Shown: in pieces, positions 28,752-38,901 of the stretch | How positions within the stretch are numbered: position 1 is the stretch's first letter | Layout of the letters: the number at the start of each line of letters is the position of its first letter | Source of the DNA: Burkholderiaceae bacterium | Lineage (GTDB): Bacteria; Pseudomonadota; Gammaproteobacteria; Burkholderiales; Burkholderiaceae_C | Direction: 5' to 3' | NCBI GenBank assembly: GCA_030695205.1 | Contig: JAUYTN010000019.1 | Span: 1-64,000 of the forward strand | DNA: 64,000 nucleotides | Translations under genes and position numbers: made by a program | The notes under the pieces: model-generated | Database searches by the model: none | Told to the model about the DNA's origin: nothing | The model's input: only the letters and a program-made list of their open reading frames with translations

Positions 28752-28780
28752 CGGCTTGGGCTGCGCCAGTGCGGCCGGGC

Positions 28781-29407
28781 TCAGAGCATGACGAACTGCA
28801 TCTTGGTGCCCGCCAGTTCCAGCACATCGCCGTTTGTGAGCATGGCGGGCTCTGAGCCCAGCGGCTGGTCATTGAGGGTGGGGCGGTTCGCACCCTCAAC
28901 CACCGCCACTGCGTAGCCATGGGGTCGCCGGGTGATGGAGGCCACGGCCACACCGGGTTTGCCGATGGTGGTGACGATCTTGACCAACGTGACTTCACGG
29001 CCTGCCGCTGCACCCGAAAGGACTTTGATGGCGGCTTTGCCAACAGGCTCGGCAGGTGCCACCGGTGGGTGGGCCTGTGGTGAGCGGATCATCATGGTTT
29101 TTTCGAAGCCCGCACCGGCGGGTTCGCTCAGGAACTTGATCTTGTGCTTCCCGACTTCGATGGTGTCGTTGTGGGCCAGTTGCTGCTTCTTGATCGCCTT
29201 GCCGTTGACGTAGGTGCCGTTGGTGCTGGCCAGGTCTTCCAGGTGGACGTCGGCCCCACTCATTTGCAACACGGCGTGTTCTCCGCTGACCGCCAGGTTG
29301 TCGATCACGATGTCGTTGTAGGGCCTGCGGCCGAGGGTGGTCCGGTCCTTGGTGAGTTGCACTTCTTTGACAACAACTCCGTCAATCGAGACGATCAATT
29401 TCGGCAT
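28781..29407 (-). CDS. Tandem FHA-domain protein
   Basis: 208 residues. The first FHA domain (about 20-95) has all phosphothreonine-binding marks: TTLGRRPYNDIVI, then LAVSGEHAVL, then LASTNGTYVNG. The second (about 125-206) is degenerate: it keeps TTIGKPGVAVASITRR and NGDVLELAGTKMQF but lacks the Ser-Arg-His core. FHA proteins read phosphothreonine left by Ser/Thr kinases. The gene lies between those for the PP2C phosphatase (37 bp upstream) and the cyclase, so it is the likely adaptor of the kinase in the same operon. No membrane segment is present. Confidence 0.9.
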   Translation of the reverse strand: MPKLIVSIDGVVVKEVQLTKDRTTLGRRPYNDIVIDNLAVSGEHAVLQMSGADVHLEDLASTNGTYVNGKAIKKQQLAHNDTIEVGKHKIKFLSEPAGAGFEKTMMIRSPQAHPPVAPAEPVGKAAIKVLSGAAAGREVTLVKIVTTIGKPGVAVASITRRPHGYAVAVVEGANRPTLNDQPLGSEPAMLTNGDVLELAGTKMQFVML

Positions 29408-29444
29408 GGCCGACTCCTGTCAATACTGGTCTGGTGTGTGGCGG

Positions 29445-30236
29445 TCATGGTGTCTGGCGAAACAAACGGGCAAAAAAAGGCGCTCCAGCCGATTTTGCCT
29501 TGGCCTGCACAAGTATGACGGAGATATTGTCCCGCCCCCCCGCGGCATTGGCCAGCCGAACCAGCCGGTTGGCTTTCTCTGCCAGGCGGTGATCACCGGC
29601 CAAGGAGTGTGCAATGGCTTGGTCTTCGACCATGTCGGTCAGCCCGTCCGAGCACATCAGGTAGATGTCATCGGCCATGGGTTGGTGCTCCAGCACGTCC
29701 ACGCGGATGGATTCCTCCACCCCCAGCGCACGGGTCACGAGGTTTCGGTGGGCAGCCACCTTGGCCTGCTCGGGAGAAATCAGGCCCGCCTCGATTTGCT
29801 CCTGCAGCAGGGAGTGGTCTTTGGTCAACTGGGTCAGGGTTTGGCGCCGCCAGAGGTAGCAGCGTGAATCGCCCACATGCCCAACCGTGGCCCGACCAGC
29901 CTCAAACACGCCCACCACCAGTGTGGTGCCCATGCCGGCAAACTGCGGGTTGGATTGCGCCGCGTTAAAGATGGCGATGTTGGCATTGCCCACACACACC
30001 TCCAACGCTCGGCGCATGTCTGCGCTGGGTGCAGGTGTTCGCAGGGTTTGTAGCCATTGGGCCATCTCTGTGCGGACAAACGTGACCGCCATGGCGCTGG
30101 CGATTTCACCGGCGTTGTATCCGCCCATGCCGTCTGCCAGCACGGCCACTCCGTGGGTGGCATCGCAGCCCACCGAATCCTCGTTGTTGTCGCGAACCAG
30201 GCCGGTGTCGCTGGCGTGGGCAAATTCAAACATCAT
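29445..30236 (-). CDS. PP2C-family Ser/Thr protein phosphatase (PrpC/Stp1-like)
   Basis: 263 residues. The metal motifs are RDNNEDSVGCD (about 15-25), ADGMGG (D35), CSDGLTDMVED and GGRDNISVIL. The protein is a single catalytic domain without membrane segments, like the stand-alone partners of Hanks-type kinases. It should reverse phosphorylation by the kinase encoded just upstream; its ATG lies 3 bp before the end of the kinase stop region (ATGA overlap). The C-terminal tail after NISVILVQ is short and basic. Confidence 0.94.
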   Translation of the reverse strand: MMFEFAHASDTGLVRDNNEDSVGCDATHGVAVLADGMGGYNAGEIASAMAVTFVRTEMAQWLQTLRTPAPSADMRRALEVCVGNANIAIFNAAQSNPQFAGMGTTLVVGVFEAGRATVGHVGDSRCYLWRRQTLTQLTKDHSLLQEQIEAGLISPEQAKVAAHRNLVTRALGVEESIRVDVLEHQPMADDIYLMCSDGLTDMVEDQAIAHSLAGDHRLAEKANRLVRLANAAGGRDNISVILVQAKAKSAGAPFFARLFRQTP

Positions 30237-32974
30237 GTGGAGCGATCGGTGGGAGGGGACACCGCAATGGTGGTTTCGTAGGTGGACGCCTCATCCTTGG
30301 ACAACACCACTGTGGTGCGGTAGCTGCCACCCGGGTCAGCCGCAGGGTGGGGCGAAGTCAGCTTTTCGGTGGCCATGAACGTGGCGGTGGGTTGGACGCT
30401 GGCCCTGTCTGTGGCTGGCACGGGCTGGGCTGCTGCTGCAGAGGGTGTGTGGGCTGCGGGTGCAACGCCGACCTGCTGGAGTTCCCGGGCGAACTCCGCG
30501 CCACTGGCGTAGCGGATGGCCAGAGACTTGGCCAGCGCCCGGCCCACCACTGCCGCCAAGGCCGGAGGAATGTCGGGGTTGGCCGACCTGAGGTCTGGCG
30601 GGGGTTCGTTGGCGATTTTGAACATCAATTCGGTCATGGACTCGGCACGGAACGGCAGCGTGCCACTGAGCAACTGATAGGCCATGACACCCAGAGAGTA
30701 CAGGTCCGAGCGGCCATCCACCTTCTTGCCTGCGATTTGCTCGGGCGACATGAAGCTGGGTGTGCCCAGCACCATGCCTGTTTTGGTTCGGCTGGCATCA
30801 GTGACACGGGCAATGCCGAAATCGGTCACCTTGACGGCGCCGGTGCTCGGGTCGTACATGATGTTGGCCGGTTTGATGTCCCGGTGGACCACGTGAAGCC
30901 CATGCGCGTAGTCCAGCGCATCAGCCACCCGAATCAGTATCTGCACCACCGCATCAATAGGCAGCAGGTGTCCGGGCTTGGTGAACTCGACCAAATCTTT
31001 GCCTTTGAGGAACTCCATTGCGATGTAGGCCAGGTCATGGTCTTCCCCGGCATCGAAGATGGTCACGATATTTTGGTGCTGCAGCCGACCAGCGGTTTCG
31101 GCCTCCCGGAAAAACCGCTGCCTGGCATCGTCGAGTTCTGCGCCCTCAAACTCTTGCGACAGCGCCATGGTTTTGATGGCCACCACACGGCCGATTTTGG
31201 GATCTTTTCCCAGGTAAACCACACCCATGGCCCCCTTGCCCAGCTCTTTGTCGATCTGGTAGCGACCCAGCATGGGCTTTTCAATGTGGTCTGCGTCCAG
31301 CATCAGCGTCCCGCCGGGATGGCCGCCACTGCCGCCCAGCATCACCGTTGCAGACAGCGCCTTGACGCGTTTGAGTTTGGCCTGCAGGTCTTTGTGCGTC
31401 GGCTTGTGCGCTGCCATGTGCTCATACACCGCTTGGGCCTTGTTGAACTGGCGCTTGCGCTCGAAGTCCATGGCCAAATTGGACAGGTTGTCCATCAAGG
31501 CATCGTTCATGGGAACGCGGCGAAAGCGGTCAAAGGCCAGATCGAGTTGCCCCTGCCCCTGGTGGGCCAGTGCCATCATGCGGTTGGTTTCGGCAGACTC
31601 TTCGTCGGATTTGATTTTTCCGGCCTCTGCGAACAAAAAGCGCTTGGTGGTCAGCCCCAAGTAGGCCACGATCAGCACGGCTGCTGGTTGCGTCAGCGGA
31701 ATCCAGGTGTGCGCAGACACCACCAGCCCCGCCTGGCAGGCCAGCAATGCCAACAGCACCGCACCTGTGAGGGAGGCAGCCACACCTGCCGATACCGCCG
31801 GCAGAACCCAGGCCACCAGGCCAGTGACCGCCAGCAGAGCGCCCAGGCTCACCCACGCACCCCATTGCGGCACAGAAAAAAAGTGTCCGTTCAGCAGGCT
31901 GGAGGTGGTGTGGGCGAGCACCACCGCCGGGCTGGTGGTGGTGGAGATCGGCGTCACGAACCGGTCGCCCACACCGGTGGCGGTTGCGCCAATGATGACG
32001 ATCTTGCCTGCGTACTTGCTGGCGGAAATCTTGCCGGAGTACACATCGAAGAACGAGTCCACGGTGAAGGCTTCGCGCCCGTCTTTGGCTGGGTAAAACT
32101 GCGGGTAGAACTGGCCTGCCCCGTCAAGGGGAACCACTACACCACCCATCTTCAGCTGCCCGCTCGGCGTGATGGCGACATCGGTCGGCGTGAGGTTGAG
32201 ACTGTGTGCAGCGGTGTGTGCGGCCAGGCTGCTGATCCATAGGCCTTCATGTTCGATGAACAGCTGTTGGGCGCGCAACGAGCCATCGCCCAGATCCGGC
32301 AGCATGTTCAGGTGACCAACGCCCGCAGCAGCGGTGCCCAGCGCAGTCAAGGGCAGGTGGGCTTTGACGCCGTACAGCGGCTCCAGGCCACCGGAGGGCT
32401 GCAGGGCGGTGCGCGCCACAAAGTCGGGCAAGGGGTTGTCTGCCCGCCCCAGGGGTTCACCCAGGTCGAACACCATGGGCAAAACCACCCGCTGGGCGCG
32501 CTGCAGGCTGCGGGTCAGGGAAGAGTCGGTGTCCAGGTCTTGAATCGCAGATGCGATGGACTGGGTCAGCTGCGTCACCACCGGGTCAGAAGCGTCCGCC
32601 TTTGCCAGGGACGACTGCAGCTGCTGCAAGTGGGGTAACCCACGGTCAACCTGTGCCTCAAAGAAAAAGGTGGTGTGGGCAATGGTTTTGGCATTGGCCT
32701 GGGCCAGTTGGTCGATCACCTGCGCGTGGACGTCGCGTGACCAAGGCCACCGGCCAATGTTGGCAATACTCTGGTCGTCAATGGCCAGCACAGCGATTTG
32801 GGCAGACGCTGCGCGCTGGGTGAGCAGGCTGGCCCCGTCAAAGAATCGGTTGTCAATGGAGCGCAGCAAGCCTGTGAATGCCTCCAGCACCAACACGGCG
32901 GCTACCAGCGCCACCACCGTGGCTCCGTCGGATGTCAGCTTGCCGGCCAACCCGGTTGGTTTTGAACCGCGCAT
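30233..32974 (-). CDS. CHASE2-domain Hanks-type Ser/Thr protein kinase
   Basis: 913 residues. An N-terminal helix (about 15-35) is followed by a periplasmic CHASE2 sensor (about 45-370, with VLAIDDQSIANIGRWPWS), three helices (about 375-450), a linker with helical repeats (about 470-550), and a kinase domain (about 575-835). Kinase marks are GKGAMGVVY, K601 (VAIK), D699 in VVHRDIKPANIM, and D718 in TDFGIARV, then GTPSFMSPEQIAG. The C-terminus is a Pro/Ala-rich tail of about 75 residues with Thr that may be a phosphosite. It is the first gene of the six-gene operon and shares its sensor type with the cyclase. Confidence 0.93.
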   Translation of the reverse strand: MRGSKPTGLAGKLTSDGATVVALVAAVLVLEAFTGLLRSIDNRFFDGASLLTQRAASAQIAVLAIDDQSIANIGRWPWSRDVHAQVIDQLAQANAKTIAHTTFFFEAQVDRGLPHLQQLQSSLAKADASDPVVTQLTQSIASAIQDLDTDSSLTRSLQRAQRVVLPMVFDLGEPLGRADNPLPDFVARTALQPSGGLEPLYGVKAHLPLTALGTAAAGVGHLNMLPDLGDGSLRAQQLFIEHEGLWISSLAAHTAAHSLNLTPTDVAITPSGQLKMGGVVVPLDGAGQFYPQFYPAKDGREAFTVDSFFDVYSGKISASKYAGKIVIIGATATGVGDRFVTPISTTTSPAVVLAHTTSSLLNGHFFSVPQWGAWVSLGALLAVTGLVAWVLPAVSAGVAASLTGAVLLALLACQAGLVVSAHTWIPLTQPAAVLIVAYLGLTTKRFLFAEAGKIKSDEESAETNRMMALAHQGQGQLDLAFDRFRRVPMNDALMDNLSNLAMDFERKRQFNKAQAVYEHMAAHKPTHKDLQAKLKRVKALSATVMLGGSGGHPGGTLMLDADHIEKPMLGRYQIDKELGKGAMGVVYLGKDPKIGRVVAIKTMALSQEFEGAELDDARQRFFREAETAGRLQHQNIVTIFDAGEDHDLAYIAMEFLKGKDLVEFTKPGHLLPIDAVVQILIRVADALDYAHGLHVVHRDIKPANIMYDPSTGAVKVTDFGIARVTDASRTKTGMVLGTPSFMSPEQIAGKKVDGRSDLYSLGVMAYQLLSGTLPFRAESMTELMFKIANEPPPDLRSANPDIPPALAAVVGRALAKSLAIRYASGAEFARELQQVGVAPAAHTPSAAAAQPVPATDRASVQPTATFMATEKLTSPHPAADPGGSYRTTVVLSKDEASTYETTIAVSPPTDRST

Positions 32975-33143
32975 AGTTCTCCCTTGGGCGAGTGCCTTGC
33001 CAGGCGGTGCTTGCCAGCGGGCAAAGCCAGCCCACCGCTTGTTGTATCAACACGCGCAACGGTAGCAGACGACCGAACGCGGGACAAGGCAAAAGTTCAC
33101 ACCTCGACCGGCGCAGGCAATGCGGCAGCTGAGCCCTTTGACA

Positions 33144-33170
33144 ACAATGCCTCCGAGAAGGAGGCATTGT
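33144..33170 (-). terminator. Terminator after sucCD
   Basis: A perfect 11 bp stem acaatgcctcc / ggaggcattgt with a five-base loop, 47 bp beyond the sucD stop. The T-tract on the minus strand is short, so it may work in either direction or only partly. Confidence 0.65.
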
Positions 33171-33216
33171 GCGAGTTTCACGGGGTCAGCATGCCACACA
33201 TGCCGACGGGCATGCT

Positions 33217-34110
33217 TCAGAGCATTTTCTTCAGCAGCTTGGCCATTTCGGATGGGTTGCGGGTCACGGTAAAGCCGCACTCTTCCATGACGGCCAGCTT
33301 GGCGTCGGCGGTGTCGGCGCCACCAGAGATCAGCGCACCGGCGTGGCCCATGCGTTTGCCCGGAGGGGCAGTCACGCCTGCAATGAAGCCCACAATCGGC
33401 TTCTTCATATTGGCTTTGCACCACATGGCTGCTTCGGCTTCGTCAGGTCCGCCAATTTCGCCGATCATGATGACCGCATCGGTATCTGGGTCGTCATTGA
33501 AGGCGCGCATCACGTCGATGTGCTTCAGGCCGTTGATAGGGTCGCCACCAATGCCCACGGCGCTGGACTGACCCAGGCCAATTTCCGTCAATTGCGCCAC
33601 GGCTTCATAGGTCAGCGTGCCGGAGCGGCTGACCACGCCAATGCGGCCTTTGCGGTGGATGTGGCCAGGCATGATGCCGATTTTGATTTCATCGGGGGTG
33701 ATCAGGCCGGGGCAGTTGGGGCCCAGCAGCAGGGTCTTTTTGCCGCCAGCCGCTTCTTTGGCCTTCATCTTGTTGCGCACCATCAGCATGTCACGCACTG
33801 GAATGCCTTCGGTGATGCAGATGGCCAGGTCCAAATCGGCTTCGACGGCTTCCCAGATGGCAGCGGCAGCGCCTGCTGGGGGCACATAAATCACCGACAC
33901 CGTGGCACCAGTTTCCGATGCGGCTTCCTTGACGGAAGAATAGATCGGGATGTTGAAAATGGATTCGCCGGCTTTTTTGGGGTTCACACCCGCCACAAAG
34001 CAGTTCTTTCCGTTGGCGTATTCCTGGCACTTTTCAGTGTGGAACTGGCCGGTTTTGCCGGTGATGCCCTGGGTAATGACTTTGGTGTCTTTGTTGATGT
34101 AGATCGACAT
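33217..34110 (-). CDS. sucD: Succinyl-CoA synthetase alpha subunit
   Basis: 297 residues, full length. The CoA-binding Rossmann motif [13 protein letters not shown] is near residue 15. The active-site His is in [10 protein letters not shown], and [10 protein letters not shown] is conserved. The alpha subunit carries the phospho-His and CoA site; with SucC it converts succinyl-CoA to succinate with formation of ATP or GTP in the citric acid cycle. sucC ends 24 bp upstream. Downstream, after a hairpin, is the start of the signalling operon on the same strand, about 240 bp away. Confidence 0.97.
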   Translation of the reverse strand: MSIYINKDTKVITQGITGKTGQFHTEKCQEYANGKNCFVAGVNPKKAGESIFNIPIYSSVKEAASETGATVSVIYVPPAGAAAAIWEAVEADLDLAICITEGIPVRDMLMVRNKMKAKEAAGGKKTLLLGPNCPGLITPDEIKIGIMPGHIHRKGRIGVVSRSGTLTYEAVAQLTEIGLGQSSAVGIGGDPINGLKHIDVMRAFNDDPDTDAVIMIGEIGGPDEAEAAMWCKANMKKPIVGFIAGVTAPPGKRMGHAGALISGGADTADAKLAVMEECGFTVTRNPSEMAKLLKKML

Positions 34111-34134
34111 GACTGGGTTCTCGCTTTTCTGGGC

Positions 34135-35298
<1,164 letters not shown>

Positions 35299-35451
35299 GG
35301 ATGGTCTCTCAAGAGTCTAAAGTGGACGCCTCGGCCAGGCAGTCTGAGACATTGCTGATGAAGTCAGATGGACGGCCGCTGCACGGGGTCACAAAAAGTG
35401 GGCGCTTTGCACACCACTGCTCACTGTATCATGCTGCAACGCACCAAACTT

Positions 35452-35466
35452 GTGTCAAACTGACAC
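35452..35466. promoter_or_regulatory. Palindrome in the sucC-argC divergent promoter region
   Basis: A perfect inverted repeat gtgtca-aac-tgacac located 53 bp before argC and 154 bp before sucC. It resembles an operator half-site pair, but no regulator can be named. The 220 bp intergenic region holds both promoters and no gene. Confidence 0.4.
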
Positions 35467-35518
35467 AGCCGATTCGCGGCAAATATGCGCATTTACGTAT
35501 ATTTAACAGGACGTAGAC

Positions 35519-36451
35519 ATGGTCAAGGTATTTATCGACGGCGAAGCAGGCACCACGGGCTTGCAAATCAGGGACAGGCTGGCGGGTATGTCAGCAGTGC
35601 GGGTGCTGAGCATTGACCCCGCTCGCCGCAAAGACCCACAGGCCAAACAGGCTCTGCTGACCGAGGCTGATGTGGTGGTGCTGTGTCTGCACGACGACGC
35701 TGCGCGGGAAACTGTGGCCGTGGTCGATGCCTTGCGACAGTCCGGCCAGCCTGGTCCGAGAATCATCGACGCATCCACCGCGCACCGGGTGGCGCCCGGT
35801 TGGGTGTACGGCTTCCCGGAGTTGGCGCAGTCCCAGCGCGATGCCATTGCGCAGGCAGACCGCGTGGCCAACCCTGGCTGCTACGCAACCGGCGCCATCG
35901 CCCTGCTGCGCCCCCTGGTGGATGCCGGTCTGGTACCGGTGGATTTTCCAGTGGCGCTGCCCAGCGTCAGCGGTTATTCGGGCGGGGGGAAAGCCATGAT
36001 CGAGGCGTATGAGGCGGGGGCCGCACCGCTGTTCGAGCTGTATGCCTTGGGGCTTGAACACAAGCACCTGCCCGAAATCATGGCCATGTCGGGCTTGAAG
36101 CGGCGCCCGCTGTTTGTGCCGTCGGTTGGCAACTTCCGCCAGGGCATGTTGGTTCAGTTGCCCTTGCATCTGGACGATTTGCCCGGCTGCGTGCAGGCCG
36201 ATGACCTTCGCCAAGCGCTGGTTCGCCACTATGCACCCGCCCAGGAGTGGGGTGGCATGGTGTCCGTGGAGGAGGCTGACCCGTCCGGCAAGCTGGATGC
36301 TTTGGCCCTGAACGACACCAACCGCCTGGAAATCCGTGTGTTTGGCCACGCCACGCACCGGCATGCCTTGCTGGTCGCCAGGTTAGACAACCTGGGCAAA
36401 GGCGCCAGTGGCGCGGCTGTGCAGAACCTGCAACTGATGTTCAACCTGTAA
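35519..36451 (+). CDS. argC: N-acetyl-gamma-glutamyl-phosphate reductase, short (type 2) form
   Basis: 310 residues, the shorter ArgC type. [18 protein letters not shown] is the NADP-binding start. The catalytic Cys is in [18 protein letters not shown] (about residue 119). His in [10 protein letters not shown] is also conserved. It reduces N-acetylglutamyl phosphate in arginine synthesis. ATG 35519 is preceded by aacaggacg as ribosome site. It stands alone between sucCD (divergent) and recX (convergent); other arginine genes are not in the window. Confidence 0.95.
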   Translation: MVKVFIDGEAGTTGLQIRDRLAGMSAVRVLSIDPARRKDPQAKQALLTEADVVVLCLHDDAARETVAVVDALRQSGQPGPRIIDASTAHRVAPGWVYGFPELAQSQRDAIAQADRVANPGCYATGAIALLRPLVDAGLVPVDFPVALPSVSGYSGGGKAMIEAYEAGAAPLFELYALGLEHKHLPEIMAMSGLKRRPLFVPSVGNFRQGMLVQLPLHLDDLPGCVQADDLRQALVRHYAPAQEWGGMVSVEEADPSGKLDALALNDTNRLEIRVFGHATHRHALLVARLDNLGKGASGAAVQNLQLMFNL

Positions 36452-36484
36452 ACCGCGGCGCCGGGGCGCTGCAGGCGGCTGGGC

Positions 36485-37003
36485 TCAGGATGGAGGCCAC
36501 TCGCCGCTGGCAATGAGGTGGGCCTGCTTCAACACCGCGCCTACCGCGTGGGCACCGAACCCCCGTGCCAGCAGAAAACGAAAGTGTTTGGCCTTGGTGG
36601 CCGCGTCGGTGGCGGGCGTGCCAAATTTCCGTTGCCATACACGGGCCGCTCTCACCTCTTCGCTGCCCGCCTCTTGAGGCACCTGCGCGAGCGCTTGCGC
36701 CACCACCGATGCGGGCAAACCTTTGGCCTGCAGCGCTTGTTTGAGCCGGGCATTGCCCCATTGCGGGCTTTTTTGGCGAACCATGCTGTCGGCAGCCCGT
36801 TCGTCGCTGAGCCACCCTTGGGTGACCAGCCCGTCGAGCAGGGCTTCGACATCGTCGCCTGGGGTGGCGTGGGTCGCCAGCTTGCGCCCCAATTCCACCC
36901 GTGAGTACTCCCGCAGCGAGAGCAGGCGCAGTGCCCGGCCCTTGAGCGAGACGGTCGGGGTGCGCCGGTTGGCCTCTGGGTTGCGGGAGTCGGCGTCTGC
37001 CAC
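36485..37003 (-). CDS. recX: Regulatory protein RecX
   Basis: 172 residues, made of the three-helix repeats typical of RecX: SLKGRALRLLSLREYSRVEL, then LLDGLVTQGWLSDERAADSM and RLKQALQAKGLPASVVAQAL. RecX caps and limits RecA filaments. It starts just 2 bp after the recA stop, so it is co-transcribed with recA and likely LexA-controlled. The last third is less conserved but uninterrupted. Confidence 0.93.
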   Translation of the reverse strand: MADADSRNPEANRRTPTVSLKGRALRLLSLREYSRVELGRKLATHATPGDDVEALLDGLVTQGWLSDERAADSMVRQKSPQWGNARLKQALQAKGLPASVVAQALAQVPQEAGSEEVRAARVWQRKFGTPATDAATKAKHFRFLLARGFGAHAVGAVLKQAHLIASGEWPPS

Positions 37004-37005
37004 GT

Positions 37006-38073
37006 TCAGGCGGGGTTGGTGGCTTTGGCCTCGGGGGCTGTGCCGCTGGAAGCGGGCAGCAGCGGCACACCGAGCGAAGCGCGGACTTTGTTTTCGATTT
37101 CAACCGCCAAGACCTTGTTTTCTTTCAGAAATTCGCGGGCGTTGTCTCGCCCCTGGCCGATTTTTTCGCCCTGGTAGGCGTACCAGGCGCCCGACTTGTC
37201 CACGATGCCGGCGGTCACGGCCAGGTCGATGATTTCCCCCTCACGGCTGATGCCTTGGCCGTAGAGGATGTCGAATTCGGCGGTCTTGAACGGTGAGGCC
37301 ACCTTGTTTTTGACCACTTTGACCTTGGTTTCGCTGCCAATCACATCGTCGCCCTTTTTGATGCTGCCGACCCGCCGAATGTCCAGGCGAACCGAGGCAT
37401 AAAACTTGAGCGCGTTGCCGCCGGTAGTGGTTTCGGGGCTGCCGAACATCACACCGATCTTCATGCGGATCTGGTTGATGAAAATGACGGTGCAGTTGGC
37501 CTTTTTGATGGAGGCGGTGAGTTTGCGCAGCGCCTGGCTCATCAGCCTGGCCTGCAGGCCAGGCAGGGAGTCGCCCATGTCGCCTTCAAGTTCGGCCTTG
37601 GGGGTGAGGGCGGCGACGGAGTCAACGATGATCAGGTCCACGGCGGCCGAGCGCACCAGGCTGTCCACAATTTCAAGGGCCTGTTCGCCAGTGTCTGGCT
37701 GGGAAATCAGCATTTCCTGGAGGTTGACGCCCAGGGCCTGTGCGTACTGGATGTCCAGCGCGTGCTCGGCATCGACAAAGGCGCACACGCCGCCCAGTTT
37801 TTGCATCTCTGCCACCACCTGCAGGGTCAGGGTGGTTTTTCCGGAGGATTCAGGGCCGTAAATCTCGATGACCCGTCCGCGTGGCAGCCCACCCACGCCC
37901 AGTGCCACGTCTAGGCCCAGTGAGCCGGTGGACACCACCTGAATATCTTCAATGACCTCACCCGCCCCCAGGCGCATGATGGTGCCTTTGCCAAATTGCT
38001 TTTCAATTTGTGCCAAAGCGGCTTGCAAAGCTTTGGATTTGTCGGCGCTGATGGTTTTGTTGGTGGCTTCCAT
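37006..38073 (-). CDS. recA: Recombinase A
   Basis: 355 residues. Walker [11 protein letters not shown] lies near residue 67, Walker [13 protein letters not shown] near 140, and the DNA-binding loop region [18 protein letters not shown] near 200. It catalyses strand exchange and triggers LexA cleavage in the SOS response. The start at 38073 ([16 protein letters not shown]) is chosen over an upstream ATG at 38112 because homology begins here. A LexA-box-like site lies 45-60 bp upstream. recX follows. Confidence 0.98.
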   Translation of the reverse strand: MEATNKTISADKSKALQAALAQIEKQFGKGTIMRLGAGEVIEDIQVVSTGSLGLDVALGVGGLPRGRVIEIYGPESSGKTTLTLQVVAEMQKLGGVCAFVDAEHALDIQYAQALGVNLQEMLISQPDTGEQALEIVDSLVRSAAVDLIIVDSVAALTPKAELEGDMGDSLPGLQARLMSQALRKLTASIKKANCTVIFINQIRMKIGVMFGSPETTTGGNALKFYASVRLDIRRVGSIKKGDDVIGSETKVKVVKNKVASPFKTAEFDILYGQGISREGEIIDLAVTAGIVDKSGAWYAYQGEKIGQGRDNAREFLKENKVLAVEIENKVRASLGVPLLPASSGTAPEAKATNPA

Positions 38074-38117
38074 GGTCTGACTCCGGTGGGTTGGGGGCAA
38101 GTGTTGTTCCATACAGT

Positions 38118-38133
38118 CTGGATGGATGTACAG
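38118..38133 (-). promoter_or_regulatory. LexA (SOS) box of recA
   Basis: On the minus strand ctgtacatccatccag, which is CTG-N10-CAG, the core of the proteobacterial LexA site. The right half lacks the A of the ideal ACAG. It lies 45 bp upstream of the recA ATG. Confidence 0.6.
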
Positions 38134-38233
38134 CAGTTTAAGCGCGAACTTGGTGTCAGAATGCGGTGAATTTGGTCAGTTTGCCTGATCAATTGGTCGG
38201 CGGCATGTGGTAGGCGAAAGGTGGTTGTTGCCC

Positions 38234-38743
38234 ATGGATTCCATTTCCACAGTTGAACCAGCCGGGCTGCCCCCAACGGCTGAGCCTATGTGGCGGCTCG
38301 GGCACCTCGGGCGGCATTTGGGCCGCGCCCTGCAGCGTTTTGACGCACGGGTGCTCGACCTCATGACGGCGGATGTGGATGCGCCGCTGGCCTTGTCCAA
38401 CCTGGCCGCACGGCGCCAGATCGGCGCGGCGCACATCCACGTGATGCGCCACTTGCCCCTGGCGGGGGAGCGGCTGACGGTGCTTGCCCAGCGGGCCGAC
38501 ATGAGCAAACAGGCCATGGGCGACTTGCTGGACCAGTGCGTGGCCTGGGGTTTGGTGGAGCGCAAGGCCGATCCACACGACCGCCGGGCGCGGCGGGTGG
38601 TGTTCACCCACCTGGGTCGCCAGTGGCTGGATGCCTTTGGCCGTGCAGTGGCGCAGGCCGAGCAAGAGTTCCGGGCGCTGGTGGGCCAGGACGTGGCCAC
38701 TGTGGTGGTGCTGGGCTTGGAGGCCTATGCCGAGGGCGAGTGA
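38234..38743 (+). CDS. MarR-family winged-helix regulator
   Basis: 169 residues from ATG 38234 (178 from an earlier ATG at 38207). The winged helix spans about 55-130: LTVLAQRADMSKQAMGDLLD as helices 3-4 and VERKADPHDRRARRVVFTH as the wing with the DxRxxR-type signature. MarR proteins usually repress nearby genes and respond to small aromatic ligands. It is divergent from recA and precedes the two-component genes by 160 bp in the same direction; no obvious target is adjacent. Confidence 0.87.
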   Translation: MDSISTVEPAGLPPTAEPMWRLGHLGRHLGRALQRFDARVLDLMTADVDAPLALSNLAARRQIGAAHIHVMRHLPLAGERLTVLAQRADMSKQAMGDLLDQCVAWGLVERKADPHDRRARRVVFTHLGRQWLDAFGRAVAQAEQEFRALVGQDVATVVVLGLEAYAEGE

Positions 38744-38901
38744 CCCCATGCGCCCCGACAGCCGGTGTCCGGGCAAGGGGAAACCATGAGAACCCAGGCT
38801 CCAAGGGGGGCATGTCCGCACAAGGGCGGCCACTAAAATTGCCCCCGGCGAATTCAACCACATGGCCCACCAGCGGAGGGGGGCTCCAGCAGGAGACAGG
38901 G

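Noticed and set aside
30347-32242. Open frame of 631 codons opposite the Ser/Thr kinase
   Set aside because: Antisense shadow of a clear kinase gene.
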